A DNA stretch of 56,477 bases from Clostridiales bacterium (GTDB lineage Bacteria; Bacillota; Clostridia; Oscillospirales; CAG-272). The position numbers were made by a program, and so were the translations under genes. Of this stretch, positions 33,373 to 41,835 are shown in pieces; position 1 is the stretch's first letter, and every line of letters begins with the position of its first letter. The notes below the pieces were generated by a model. The model had not been told where the DNA came from and did no database searches. It was given only the letters and a program-made list of their open reading frames with translations. Location of the stretch: positions 1 to 56,477 of the forward strand of contig JAAWQR010000011.1 in assembly GCA_022800625.1 (NCBI GenBank), in the 5' to 3' direction.

Positions 33373-33984
33373 ATGAACACCGAAGAGTTCACAGAGTTTG
33401 CAGATTCTCTTTTCGGCTTGCTTGAAAGATTTGAAATCGCGTTTGAGAGGGATTGTACTCTTACCGCACATGAAAATTCAGGCTGCTTTACAGTTTATTC
33501 TCTGTGCGGCGACCTCTCGTACATTTCGCGCCTTCCTTATCATGAAGCGCTGCATGCGGCATATGAACCTGACAGATATGTGTTGTCGTATTTCCCGCTG
33601 TGTCAGGAATACTCAAAGCTTTCAGTTTCCAAGTTTTCAACGATACCCGATAACAAACGACTTGAGTGTGAAGTCGTGCTCAAAGCTTCGGAAGATTTTT
33701 CAAATGCTCTCTCATCAGAATCAGGCATAGCGCCGCATGAAATACATGCGCTGTATTGTGATTCGGGATTTTTAACTGTCAGTTCCGACAGCCCTGAAAA
33801 ACTTACAGATACAGTATTCAAAATTGAAGAATATATAAGAATGATTTCGGAAAAGCACCGACGCATAGAACGAATTATAAACGCTGTTGAAAATACTGAC
33901 CCTGATGCTTTATCGGAAATTTGCTCTTTTTATGAAAAAATCGGATCTTACCGTACAAAAACAGGTAAGATCAAGAATACATAA
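33373..33984 (+). CDS. Hypothetical protein
   Basis: About 203 residues, soluble, acidic, no signal or membrane segment, predicted mixed alpha/beta. It starts EEFTEFADSLFGLLERFE and ends in helices (FYEKIGSYRTKTGKIKN). I do not recognise a family. Six cysteines are scattered (CTL, CFTVYSLC, PLC, ECEV, YCDSG, ICSFY). It is 22 bases upstream of the lipoprotein gene, probably co-transcribed, and follows obgE by 132 bases. Start chosen for its GAGAAG site; an ATG 15 bases upstream is in frame. Confidence 0.65.
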   Translation: MNTEEFTEFADSLFGLLERFEIAFERDCTLTAHENSGCFTVYSLCGDLSYISRLPYHEALHAAYEPDRYVLSYFPLCQEYSKLSVSKFSTIPDNKRLECEVVLKASEDFSNALSSESGIAPHEIHALYCDSGFLTVSSDSPEKLTDTVFKIEEYIRMISEKHRRIERIINAVENTDPDALSEICSFYEKIGSYRTKTGKIKNT

Positions 33985-34005
33985 TATTACGAAGGAAAAA
34001 TTCAC

Positions 34006-34746
34006 ATGAAAACAGTAAAATGCGCTCTGTCACTGCTGTTATCGGTTTTTATCTTCATATCATGCGCAGCAGAGCCGCCTAAGGAAACATTTGACGCTGT
34101 AATCAGCGCCTTGGAGTTTAACATACTGACAGACGTTGAACTATCACTCGACTCGGAAGATCCGACAACGGAAGGATATATCAGAATAACAAAAAACGGC
34201 ACGGGCAAGTCTGCGGAAAGTGAATTTGTCTTATTGTCCGAAGACGACAGCATCGCATCTATTGAAATTTTAAGTATGTCGTCATACCTTATTAAATATA
34301 GGATAACAGCACATTCGGCAGGAGAAACTCACGTATACGCTGCAAGCAGTGATAAGTCGGTGACTTCATCCGAACTGAAGGTCACAGTTAAAGGCAAATC
34401 AGATACTGCCGATGTTCAAGAATCAAGTGAGGCAGAAACAGAAACTGAGCCTGAACAGACGGAAGTAATAATACCGATCACTGAATCTACGGACAAAAGC
34501 GGCGAAGAACCGATAATATCTCAAAACACAGTTCAAAATACCGAACCGTATTCCGCGCCTAAGGAATCGCCGTCTGCGGACATTGCCGCGGAAGGCTTAT
34601 ATGTGCTCAACACAAAGACGAAAAAGATACATCATCAAGGATGCTCGTCAATCAAACAGATGAAAAGTGAAAATTACGGTACTTCCGATGATCCCGACAA
34701 AATGCTGTCACTCGGATATACTTGGTGTCAGAGATGCCATAAATGA
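34006..34746 (+). CDS. Lipoprotein with C-terminal CxxC metal-binding tail
   Basis: 246 residues. Signal peptide with lipobox (SVFIFISCAA, Cys about 22). Residues 23-125 look like a beta-sandwich, 125-195 an acidic, Thr/Ser/Glu-rich linker. The C terminus, YVLNTKTKKIHHQGCSSIK to GYTWCQRCHK, matches a small module often found at the end of secreted Clostridia proteins (Ada-like/nuclease-tail type, with one Cys, His and a final CxxC). Extracytoplasmic, exact role unknown. Confidence 0.75.
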   Translation: MKTVKCALSLLLSVFIFISCAAEPPKETFDAVISALEFNILTDVELSLDSEDPTTEGYIRITKNGTGKSAESEFVLLSEDDSIASIEILSMSSYLIKYRITAHSAGETHVYAASSDKSVTSSELKVTVKGKSDTADVQESSEAETETEPEQTEVIIPITESTDKSGEEPIISQNTVQNTEPYSAPKESPSADIAAEGLYVLNTKTKKIHHQGCSSIKQMKSENYGTSDDPDKMLSLGYTWCQRCHK

Positions 34747-34753
34747 AAAGATG

Positions 34754-34788
34754 GGGGATTTGACCGTTGCATTGGTCAAATCCCCTTT
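34754..34788 (+). terminator. Terminator after lipoprotein gene
   Basis: GGGGATTTGACC and GGTCAAATCCCC, eight-base loop, then TTTGTCC. A 12-base perfect stem. Confidence 0.8.
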
Positions 34789-34880
34789 GTCCATTTTTTC
34801 TTTTCAATAGTATCTCTGATTTTATTTTTTAATGTCCTATTTGATTTTGAAATTAAAAAAATAAAAATTTCTGCTAACAC

Positions 34881-34910
34881 TTGACAAAATATCCCTTATT
34901 GTGCTATAAT
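34881..34910 (+). promoter_or_regulatory. Strong plus-strand promoter in a gene-free region
   Basis: TTGACA, 18 bases, TATAAT. Downstream lies no coding frame but a run of hairpins (GCGGC-GAA-GCCGC, CAGTGC-TTC-GCACTG, TACCATG with CATGGTA) and, after about 345 bases, the terminator at 35262. A non-coding transcript of about 385 bases is implied, antisense to the minus-strand RNA at 35070-35180. Confidence 0.7.
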
Positions 34911-35069
34911 ACACGCAGAAAGCCTTACCATGTAAGCCTTTGCGGCGAAGCCGCTCAGTGCTTCGCACTGCTGCGTTATTGACGGCTTCGCAAAAATGCC
35001 CTTGCAAGCAAGCATTTTTGCTTCATGGTATAATGATGGCAACAAAAGAATATCGGTCTGATCGGTGCG

Positions 35070-35180
35070 GACATAAAAACAGCGCCGACAGCATTGTTGA
35101 GGTAGGAACTCAGCAACGCCTGAATGTATATGTGCAACGAACACATAAACACCCAACCGAAAACTCGGCATCGACACTGT
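35070..35180 (-). ncRNA. Small RNA candidate A
   Basis: Minus-strand RNA of about 110 bases. An extended -10 (TGATATAAT, 35187-35192 plus TGA) lies 17 bases from TTGCGG. The ends pair (AAAAACAGUG with CGCUGUUUUU) and form a terminator. Inside are hairpins UAUGUG-UUCGUUG-CACAUA and UUGCUGAG-UUCCUAC-CUCAACAA. The two seven-base loops recur in RNA candidate B with the same order and nearly the same spacing. Confidence 0.65.
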
Positions 35181-35186
35181 TTTTGT

Positions 35187-35215
35187 ATTATATCATACAT
35201 TTGCAGTTTCCGCAA
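35187..35215 (-). promoter_or_regulatory. Promoter of small RNA candidate A
   Basis: Minus strand TTGCGG, 17 bases, TATAAT with TG extension. The -35 is weak, the -10 perfect. Confidence 0.6.
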
Positions 35216-35261
35216 GAGATATTTCGGTATATTCTGTCGATTTATAGATATGTAAAGTAAG

Positions 35262-35302
35262 TCGGACGGATGTGTTTTGTCGCACATACGTCCGATTTTT
35301 TT
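35262..35302 (+). terminator. Terminator of the 34881 transcript
   Basis: TCGGACG, ATGTG paired with CACAT, CGTCCGA, then seven T. A very strong intrinsic terminator without an upstream protein gene. Confidence 0.8.
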
Positions 35303-35426
35303 ATGTATATTCAAATAAAGGATGTGAACCTTTTGACAAGTCCGTGCAGGAGTTATTTCATCACAATTTAATAACTGACAGTACATACTGCGAAGGATTT
35401 ATTCATTATGAAGTTATCTTTCGGGT

Positions 35427-35519
35427 ATAAAAAAGTATCGCAGCGAACATTAGGACGTAGGAATCCTCATGTCCGAACTCAGGAGTTGCAACGAACAGCA
35501 CCTAAGCCACTTCTGCGAC
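35427..35519 (-). ncRNA. Small RNA candidate B
   Basis: Minus-strand RNA of about 93 bases from a near-consensus promoter. The ends pair (UCGCAG with CUGCGA), followed by UACUUUUUU as terminator. Loops UUCGUUG and UUCCUAC occur 32 bases apart, as in candidate A (33 bases). Between the loops it shares CUGAGUUC with A and the longer CCUGAGUUC..GGACAUGAG with the left half of element copy 2. No known family recognised. Confidence 0.7.
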
Positions 35520-35525
35520 AATGAT

Positions 35526-35554
35526 ATTTTATCATATTTGTTTAAATTTGTCAA
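35526..35554 (-). promoter_or_regulatory. Promoter of small RNA candidate B
   Basis: Minus strand TTGACA, 17 bases, TAAAAT with TGA before it (extended -10). The -10 context TATGATAWAAT is shared with candidate A. Confidence 0.75.
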
Positions 35555-35863
35555 TTGGCTTTGACAAAGTTTAAGTATTATTGCCGCGAGTGCACTGCAA
35601 GCAATAGCTGTCAGTCTATACATAGATATAAAGTGTTGGGGATAAAATGCGTTGTAGGCTGTATGTTTTATACAGGCGCGCACGCCGTAAGATGTGCTAT
35701 ATCCACAGTCCCGAGTTCTTCGCCGCAGATGCGGTTTTACCTGAAAGTAGCTTATTCGGCAAAGCTGTTTTCGTATGATATGCTTTCTTCATACGGAAAC
35801 AGTATGTCCGATATTATTACCTTTCTTCATTTTAGTTTATAACTCAAACGAAGAATTCCTATT

Positions 35864-36142
35864 CGGAGTTACCTTTCGGGTAAAAAACAAAGTTTCATCG
35901 GCATGAGAAGCTGCCGATTCTCATGTCCTGAACTCAGGGATTGATAGGGCGGTATTTTATAAAAGGCAGAGCTGTCCGATAAAGTGACAAGCTCAGAATA
36001 TAAAATATTGGGGTTGAATGCGCATTTGGACTTCGGAATACTTATTCCGTCGGCGCGCCGCACATCGAAAAATGTGCGATAGACTCAGATCCCGTGTTGT
36101 TTACCGCTGATGCGGTTTTATCCCGAAAGTAGCTTAATTCGG
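35864..36142. repeat. Element with complementary ends, copy 2
   Basis: Left end GAGTTACCTTTCGGGTAAAA (35866-35885) is complementary to the right end TTTTATCCCGAAAG (36116-36129). Compared with copy 1 the hairpin at 36034-36049 is CGGAAT/ATTCCG in place of CTGTAT/ATACAG, so two pairs are changed on both sides. CCGC-TGAT-GCGG corresponds to CCGC-AGAT-GCGG. The left half keeps a perfect CATGAGAA/TTCTCATG hairpin but has lost a clear promoter and the UUCGUUG loop. Confidence 0.65.
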
Positions 36143-36168
36143 CTGCTGTCTGTTTCCGCAGTTTTTTC
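36143..36168 (+). terminator. Terminator after element copy 2
   Basis: CTGC, 11-base loop, GCAG, then TTTTTT. A short stem but a good T tract. Confidence 0.55.
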
Positions 36169-36226
36169 TGTGGTTTCAGCCGCAGCCGAGTTTTTGTTGT
36201 TTATCTTTAGTTCAGCATAAAGCCGC

Positions 36227-36250
36227 CTACTTCTGCGTAGCAGAATGTAG
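36227..36250. repeat. 24-base palindrome with compensatory change
   Basis: CTACTTCTGC, GTA, GCAGAATGTAG. Relative to the other copies C to T in the left arm is matched by G to A in the right arm, preserving the stem. Confidence 0.8.
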
Positions 36251-36268
36251 TATCCTGCATAGCCGTGT

Positions 36269-36430
36269 TTCGCACTTTCTTTTATAAAAGAAAGACGCAT
36301 GTTCACGCCTATGGCGTGAAATGGCGCAAAGAAAACCTTCCGGGGATGCGCCTCTGCTTCCGCGCAGCGGAATGTAGGGGTATCGCGCGGATGTTTTGCG
36401 GAGCACAGTTGGGGATAAGCTTCCGGGGAT
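36269..36430. repeat. Dispersed intergenic repeat, copy 2
   Basis: 36269-36294 is identical to bases 1-26. It continues with a TTCACGCC/GGCGTGAA hairpin, the palindrome at 36352-36376, and diverged homology to the palindromic element at the window start (atgttttgcggagcaca). Confidence 0.7.
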
Positions 36431-36433
36431 CTC

Positions 36434-36614
36434 CCTATAGATGGAAACTTAAGAAAAACAGATGTCTCCGACGGGTCGCTTTTTGAAAAAAGCGACGCAA
36501 AAACTTCTGAAAAATAATTAAAGTTTTTGGGGATTCTTAAGGGGCTTTTTACAAAAAGACCCTTAAGTGGGGCTCGGGGCAACGCCCCGAACATCCTTAA
36601 GTTCCCACCTATGA
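36434..36614. repeat. Nested-hairpin repeat element
   Basis: Outer arms CCTATAGATGGAAACTTAAG and CTTAAGTTCCCACCTAT are inverted. Inside are GTCGCTTTTT/AAAAAGCGAC (36475-36496), CTTAAGGGGCTTTTT/AAAAAGACCCTTAAG (36536-36567) and CGGGGC/GCCCCG. No reading frame. It looks like a MITE-type element. Confidence 0.65.
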
Positions 36615-36650
36615 GGCTCATCGCCTGAAGGCTTTCTTTGGTATCTTTTG

Positions 36651-36674
36651 CTACTTCCGCAAAGCGGAACGTAG
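36651..36674. repeat. 24-base palindrome (CTACTTCCGC family)
   Basis: CTACTTCCGC, AAA, GCGGAACGTAG, followed by gcacgaa as at 771-778. The rest of the gap to feoB holds a GGCTGT-ACGAA/TTCGT-ACAGCC hairpin (36773-36802) that may end transcription from either side. Confidence 0.75.
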
Positions 36675-36813
36675 GCACGAAAGAAAGTACGACTAAATGC
36701 TTTACAAAGCAAGGCTTTGCTATAGCCGACACGGATAGTCAGGCGAAGAAAAGATAGAACAGCAAAGCTAAGAGGCTGTAACGAAATGCAAAAGGTTCGT
36801 CACAGCCCATTTT

Positions 36814-38706
36814 TCAAAGTATCAAAAGCGCGATTCTGTATGCTGCAAATGAAAGTATGTAGGAAATTATAAACCATGCCGCAGAATATACCATACATCT
36901 GACGGCAGAACCGCATTCCTGACGCACAGCTCCGAGCGACGCCGCGCACGGTACTCCTATACACACAAATACAAGAAATGCTACGGCTGCCGCAGGTGAG
37001 ATGCCGAGAGCCGACAGCTCAAAACCGACTGTTACCGCAAGCGTGCTGACTATTGCTTCTTTTGCAGCTATTCCGCAAATAACGGCAGCCGCAAAAGGAA
37101 CTGTTCCAAATCCCAAAGGCTTAAAAATAGGTGAAGCAAGCTCTCCCAATTTCCACAGTATGCTCTCTTCCGGATATGCGGCGCACGCAAACGCCGGAGT
37201 AAGAGCCGACGCTAAGCTGATGAGCGAGGACGATACAAATATGATACTGAAAGCACGGCTGATAAATTCACGGGAGCGCTTCAGCATCATTGAAAACACC
37301 GTGCGGGAGGTCGGCATTCTGTACGGGGGGATTTCAAGTAAAAATGATTCTCCGCCGTGAAGATTGCAAATGTGCGAGATCGCCGAAGACGCTGAAACTC
37401 CGACCGTAAGTCCGAAAACATACAGCAAAAGAACAACAAGCGCACTTCTCCCTCCGAATACCGCTCCGCCGACAGCTGTGTACACGGGGATTTTCGCACT
37501 GCAGCTGATATAAGGAATCAAAAATATACAAAGCGCCCGTTCTTTGCCCGAAGTCAGCGTTCTTGACGACATAACGGCAGGAACGGTACATCCACCTCCT
37601 GTGATAAGCGGGACGATACATTTGCCTGAAAGCCCGAGCCGTCTCATGGGAAAGTCAAATATAAACGCCGCTCTTGCGGCATAGCCCGAATCTTCAATAA
37701 GAGACATTATAAAGAAAAATGTAAGAACAACGGGAAGAAAAGATATAACGCTTCCGACACCTTTAATGATACCGTCGCATATGATAACACCCACAAGCGG
37801 GGAAATGAATTCGTATTTCGATATGCTCTCCGCCGATTTGCAAAGACAGTCCGACAGTCTGTCAAATACGTATGACACACCGGGAGACACTATACCGAAT
37901 GTCACTGCAAACATGGTAAGCATGATAAGCGCAAATATTAAATATGAAAGCTTGCCTGCAAGTACTTTGTCCGCACAGTCTGAGCCTTTTTCTGCGTGTT
38001 TACGGTCTGTTTCAGAGACTGAGACTGCATAAAGTTTGTCCGCCGCGTAGTATCTCGACTCTATCAGTTTATCATGTTCCGTTTCGGATATTTGCTTGCT
38101 TTTTTTAAAGCTTATCTCCTCTGCGACGCGTCTGATACCTGCTCTCTTCCTTCCGAAAGAGGCGTATTCTGCCTTGCCGCATACGGCTGACAAATTAAGC
38201 TTTTTATATTCTGCCATTGAGGGAACCGAACCGCCTGACTTTATTGCGCCGAGCAATTCTTTTGACAGTGTTCCGTTATCGGAATATGCACAAACTACGG
38301 GAACTCCCATTTCACGGCTGAGAAGTTCCGTATCAATTTTACCGCCTGATTTTTTCAGCTCATCGGTCATGCTTAAAGCTATTATCATCGGTATTCTTCT
38401 CTCGGCAAGGCATAGGCTAAGATAAAGTCCCCGTCTGAGAGTTGAAGCGTCCGCTACATTTATAATTAGATCAGGCTTTGTCCGCTCAATAAAGCTGAGC
38501 GCGCATCTCTCGTCTTCCGATATATCGGAAAGCGAATATATTCCGGGCAGGTCGGCAAGCTCGTATCCCGAGACCTCTTTTATTACTCCGGTGCTTACCC
38601 CGACAGTCACTCCGGGATAGTTTCCGACTCTTACGTTTGAAGCGGTCAGGGAATTGAAAAGTGTTGTCTTTCCGCAGTTAGGATTTCCTACAAGCGCCGC
38701 TATCAT
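36814..38706 (-). CDS. feoB: Ferrous iron transport GTPase FeoB
   Basis: About 630 residues. N-terminal G domain: G1 [13 protein letters not shown]3 DLPGIYSLS; a guanine-dissociation-inhibitor-like helical region to about 245; then a membrane domain with about eight segments, including the two inverted Gate motifs ([21 protein letters not shown] and the [10 protein letters not shown] region) and [15 protein letters not shown]. It imports Fe(II), relevant to hydrogenase and Fe-S enzymes encoded nearby. Start overlaps the feoA stop (ATGA). It is on the short side for FeoB. Confidence 0.96.
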   Translation of the reverse strand: MIAALVGNPNCGKTTLFNSLTASNVRVGNYPGVTVGVSTGVIKEVSGYELADLPGIYSLSDISEDERCALSFIERTKPDLIINVADASTLRRGLYLSLCLAERRIPMIIALSMTDELKKSGGKIDTELLSREMGVPVVCAYSDNGTLSKELLGAIKSGGSVPSMAEYKKLNLSAVCGKAEYASFGRKRAGIRRVAEEISFKKSKQISETEHDKLIESRYYAADKLYAVSVSETDRKHAEKGSDCADKVLAGKLSYLIFALIMLTMFAVTFGIVSPGVSYVFDRLSDCLCKSAESISKYEFISPLVGVIICDGIIKGVGSVISFLPVVLTFFFIMSLIEDSGYAARAAFIFDFPMRRLGLSGKCIVPLITGGGCTVPAVMSSRTLTSGKERALCIFLIPYISCSAKIPVYTAVGGAVFGGRSALVVLLLYVFGLTVGVSASSAISHICNLHGGESFLLEIPPYRMPTSRTVFSMMLKRSREFISRAFSIIFVSSSLISLASALTPAFACAAYPEESILWKLGELASPIFKPLGFGTVPFAAAVICGIAAKEAIVSTLAVTVGFELSALGISPAAAVAFLVFVCIGVPCAASLGAVRQECGSAVRCMVYSAAWFIISYILSFAAYRIALLIL

Positions 38707-38936
38707 ATGGATTTCACCTCTATCATGGCAGCGTCCGCGCACCGAAGCGCTATATTATATCCGCGGAGCGACAGCTCTATCGGATCGCCGAAGGGAGCTC
38801 GTCTGACAACAGATATCTCAGTTCCGCGGACAAACCCAAGCTCAAGAAGTCTCAGACGCTCCTTTTTGTTCGCTGATGTTTCTGATATTTTTTCTATTTT
38901 TGCCTTTTGCCCGATTTTAAGTTCAGATGCGCGCAT
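38703..38936 (-). CDS. feoA: Ferrous iron transport protein FeoA
   Basis: 77 residues, SH3-like beta barrel: [39 protein letters not shown] is the standard FeoA pattern. It is translationally coupled to feoB. AGGAGG lies upstream of the start. No Fur or DtxR box was recognised. Confidence 0.95.
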   Translation of the reverse strand: MRASELKIGQKAKIEKISETSANKKERLRLLELGFVRGTEISVVRRAPFGDPIELSLRGYNIALRCADAAMIEVKSI

Positions 38937-39105
38937 TATTACAGGCCTCCTGTTAAATATTACATTTAATAAAGTCTTCCGATTGAAGGAAAATATAACT
39001 GTAACGTCGGCTTAAATATATTAAATTCACTCTGATTTTATGATTTGTTTCGGTCTGCCATGCAATGCAGTTTTGCGCAATATGCGACAAATTTTCAAAA
39101 TTATG

Positions 39106-39134
39106 TTGAATTTCATGGCGTAATATGGTATCAT
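39106..39134 (+). promoter_or_regulatory. Promoter of the polysaccharide operon
   Basis: TTGAAT, 17 bases, TATCAT, leaving a leader of about 165 bases to 39308. The leader holds a GACAGCTG segment and a CGGCTTTGCCG hairpin but no recognised riboswitch. The 371-base gap between feoA and the next gene shows nothing else. Confidence 0.6.
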
Positions 39135-39307
39135 AAAAACAATAATGTCATGATGAAACTCGGTCAAATGACATTTCAGCTTATATCTTATTGACAGCTG
39201 AAAGCCGATGCTGACGCATCATATACGGCTTTGCCGCTAAAAATGCTTCTCATTTGCTTTTATATATAGATTGATTAAGATATTCTAAGCAGGAGGACTC
39301 GAAAAAT

Positions 39308-41305
39308 TTGAAAAATGACTCAACTACACATAGCAGTACACATTCGCACCGTGTAATGTCGGCTTTCAGAAACAGCATTATAATATCGGCTCTTGACCGA
39401 TTTTGCTGCCTGATATATGAAATGCTGAGCACAGGTATTTTCGCAAAAATATTCAGCGGACAAAAGAAAACATCTCTGAGTACGGATGAATCTCAGAATA
39501 CGAAATCTTACGGTTCGTTGTCTAAGCTCAGAGAGTGGACCGCGCAAAAAATTGAAAACGCAAAGCTCGTAAATGCTGTAAATTCATGCGCGTCAAATCT
39601 GCTCATATGCCGACTTCGTGTTATAGGAACATATCTTCTTTCGTTTGCGCTGTATACGGGATTGTTTGCTTTTATTGCCGTATTTCTGTCGAATAAAGCA
39701 CTTGTCAGGCATACCGCTTATGTAAGGCTCGTTGAAGCACTGACGCTTGGAGCGGTATCCGTTCCGTTTATAGTTTCAAGGCAAACCCTGTCAAGCGCTT
39801 TGAAAAGGTCAAAAATATGTACAAAGCTGCTTGAAGCGCTGGGATTTTCCGTAAATAAATTTGATATGCAGGGAAAAGGCGGCAGGTATGTAACGGCGTT
39901 TATTTTCGGAATGCTCTCGGGTATTGCATCTGTAAAAGTTTCGCCGCTTTTTATCATTGTCGGTTTATTTGCATTGCTCTATGTATATGCAGTATTGGCG
40001 GTTCCGGAATTCGGCGTTATGTCTCTGTTCTTTTTGATGCCGTTTGCGCCTACCATGGCGCTTGCCGGACTTACGATTTTCGTCACAGGAGCTTTCGCAC
40101 TGAAGATCATACGCAAAAAAAGAGTTCTTTCCTTGGCGCGTATTGATTTTATTGCGCTGATTTTTGCTTTTCTTCTGCTCTGTGCGGGATTTGTTTCGCT
40201 GTCAACGAAATCTATAGCGCCCTCTCTCGTATTTGTATGCTTTATGGCAGGATATTTCCTTGTATCATGCTGTATGCGTTCGGAGGAGTGGCTTACAAAA
40301 TGTATAAACGCCTTGATATTCTCGGCTCTTCTCGTTGCATTCTACGGAATAATCCAGTACGTGTTGGGCGGAAGCGGAAGTACAAAATGGCTCGATTCGG
40401 ATTTGTTTGAAAATATTGCAGGCAGAGCCGTTTCAACTCTTGAAAATCCGAACATGCTCGGTGAATATCTCATACTGATAATTCCGATAGCGGCGGCAGT
40501 ATGGATGACGGGACACGGCATGCCGCGTAAAAATTCTTTCTGCTGTGCTGCATGTCTTTCCATGTGTCTCATTCTTACATGGAGCCGCGGAGCTTGGCTC
40601 GGCTTTATTCTGTCGGTTCTCATTCTCCTTCTTATCTGGAACCGCAGATCGGTATGGATAATAGTCGGAGGATTGCTTGCGCTTCCGTTTGCAACGCTCG
40701 TTCTGCCCGATTCGATAATAAGCAGATTTACAAGTATCGGAAACATGGCTGATACTTCTACCTCATACCGTGTCGGTATTTGGCGCGGAGCCATGCACAT
40801 GCTTAACGATCATCTTTTCTCGGGCATCGGCATAGGCGAAGGAGCTTGGAAGGTTCTTTATCCGGATTATACGCTTCCGGGTATTGAGGCGGCGCCGCAT
40901 TCTCATAACCTGTTTATTCAAATAGGACTTGAATCCGGAATTTTCGGACTTGCCGTATTTCTTATATTTATTTTCCTGCTTGCACGTATGTGCTTTACAC
41001 TGTTCTCTCGCATGTCGGACTCAAAGCTTGCAGAGGGGGCGAAGTATAAAATGCTTGCAGCCGGACCGCTCTGCGGAATAATCGCCGTTCTCTGTCAGGG
41101 ACTTACCGACTATTCATGGTACAATTACAGAGTGTATCTTATGTTCTGGCTCGTTGCGGGACTTATTCCGGCTATAGTTAAAAGCGCTGACAGATCTGTT
41201 GCGGCTTCAAGCTGTGCAGGTATCTCAAGTGAAATAAATGACGATACGGAAGCTTCAATAAATATAAAGATATCATCAGATGATACGGGAGATAAAAGGA
41301 GTTAA
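39308..41305 (+). CDS. O-antigen ligase / Wzy-like membrane protein
   Basis: 665 residues with about twelve membrane segments. The Wzy_C-type region is recognisable: TLENPNMLGEYLILIIPIAAAVWM, LTWSRGAWLGFILSVLIL, YRVGIWRGAMHMLNDHLFSGIGIGEG and PHSHNLFIQIGLESG, whose Arg and His residues are functional in this family. It should polymerise or ligate undecaprenyl-linked glycans on the outer membrane face. A TTG start with AGGAGG 11 bases upstream is inferred. The stop is 3 bases before the next start. Confidence 0.88.
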   Translation: MKNDSTTHSSTHSHRVMSAFRNSIIISALDRFCCLIYEMLSTGIFAKIFSGQKKTSLSTDESQNTKSYGSLSKLREWTAQKIENAKLVNAVNSCASNLLICRLRVIGTYLLSFALYTGLFAFIAVFLSNKALVRHTAYVRLVEALTLGAVSVPFIVSRQTLSSALKRSKICTKLLEALGFSVNKFDMQGKGGRYVTAFIFGMLSGIASVKVSPLFIIVGLFALLYVYAVLAVPEFGVMSLFFLMPFAPTMALAGLTIFVTGAFALKIIRKKRVLSLARIDFIALIFAFLLLCAGFVSLSTKSIAPSLVFVCFMAGYFLVSCCMRSEEWLTKCINALIFSALLVAFYGIIQYVLGGSGSTKWLDSDLFENIAGRAVSTLENPNMLGEYLILIIPIAAAVWMTGHGMPRKNSFCCAACLSMCLILTWSRGAWLGFILSVLILLLIWNRRSVWIIVGGLLALPFATLVLPDSIISRFTSIGNMADTSTSYRVGIWRGAMHMLNDHLFSGIGIGEGAWKVLYPDYTLPGIEAAPHSHNLFIQIGLESGIFGLAVFLIFIFLLARMCFTLFSRMSDSKLAEGAKYKMLAAGPLCGIIAVLCQGLTDYSWYNYRVYLMFWLVAGLIPAIVKSADRSVAASSCAGISSEINDDTEASINIKISSDDTGDKRS

Positions 41306-41308
41306 CTT

Positions 41309-41794
41309 ATGACAGGCAAAAAATTCAGATTTAATATTATAGATGCTTTGATCTTGCTCATACTGCTTGCAGCGGGAGCAGTTTTGGCTTATGTATTCGT
41401 ATTAAGCGATACTACGCTTGTAAAAGGCGAAAACCATACAGTCGAATACGTTGTTGAAGTTGCATCGGTGAATGAGATATTTAAAGATTCGGTAAAAGAA
41501 GGCGATAAAGTAACCCTTGCTTCCGACCGTAAGAAGGAGCTTGGCGAAGTTTCCAAAAAAACTGAATCGTATGCTTCTGTAAAGACAGGCTTTAATAACG
41601 AAACAGGTGAAGAAGAATACTCGTTTGGTGACGGTCTCATAGATATGGTTATTACTTTTCGAGGAGAGGTTGAAAAAACAGAATGGGGCTACTCTAACGA
41701 TGATGTCTACATCCTTGTTAATGATGCTATAGAGCTTATTTTCGGAGATTTTAAAGGTACTGCCACCTGTATTGAAGTAAATGTACTCGACTGA
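41309..41794 (+). CDS. DUF4330-type membrane-anchored protein
   Basis: 161 residues: one N-terminal membrane segment (NIIDALILLILLAAGAVLAYVFVL) and an extracytoplasmic beta-rich domain with VEYVVEVASVNEIFKDSVKEGDKV. It is paralogous in layout to the 43000 product. Members are found in polysaccharide clusters; biochemical role is unknown. Operon position between the Wzy-like and TagO-like genes suggests a part in glycan assembly. Confidence 0.75.
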   Translation: MTGKKFRFNIIDALILLILLAAGAVLAYVFVLSDTTLVKGENHTVEYVVEVASVNEIFKDSVKEGDKVTLASDRKKELGEVSKKTESYASVKTGFNNETGEEEYSFGDGLIDMVITFRGEVEKTEWGYSNDDVYILVNDAIELIFGDFKGTATCIEVNVLD

Positions 41795-41835
41795 CGCTTT
41801 AATCTCCAAATATAATTTTAGGAGGGCTTATCACA

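Larger units (their letters stand above)
35411..35760. repeat. Element with complementary ends, copy 1
   Basis: The left end (35411-35432, ATCTTTCGGGTA) is complementary to the right end (35735-35754, TACCTGAAAGTAGCTT). The left half carries the minus-strand RNA candidate B; the right half (about 35627-35760) matches 36001-36142 in copy 2. Shared parts of the right half are ATAAA..TTGGGG, a six-base hairpin (CTGTAT/ATACAG here), CCGC-NNNN-GCGG-TTTTA, and GAAAGTAGCTTA. A 13-base hairpin (35764-35802) follows. It is either a non-autonomous mobile element with terminal inverted repeats or a structured-RNA locus. Confidence 0.65.

Noticed and set aside
34940..35260. Plus-strand frame of 106 codons in the small-RNA region
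   Set aside because: It starts inside stacked hairpins, has no ribosome site and crosses the candidate RNA A; composition is not protein-like.
35450..36063. Minus-strand frames of 77 and 64 codons in the element copies
   Set aside because: They are not homologous to each other at protein level, although the DNA is partly homologous; hairpin conservation explains the sequence better than coding.
36104..36129. Hammerhead ribozyme core (CUGAUG ... GAAA)
   Set aside because: The required CUGANGA lacks its last A, and the homologous copy reads CAGAUG. The letters are explained by the CCGC-NNNN-GCGG hairpin followed by the paired right end.
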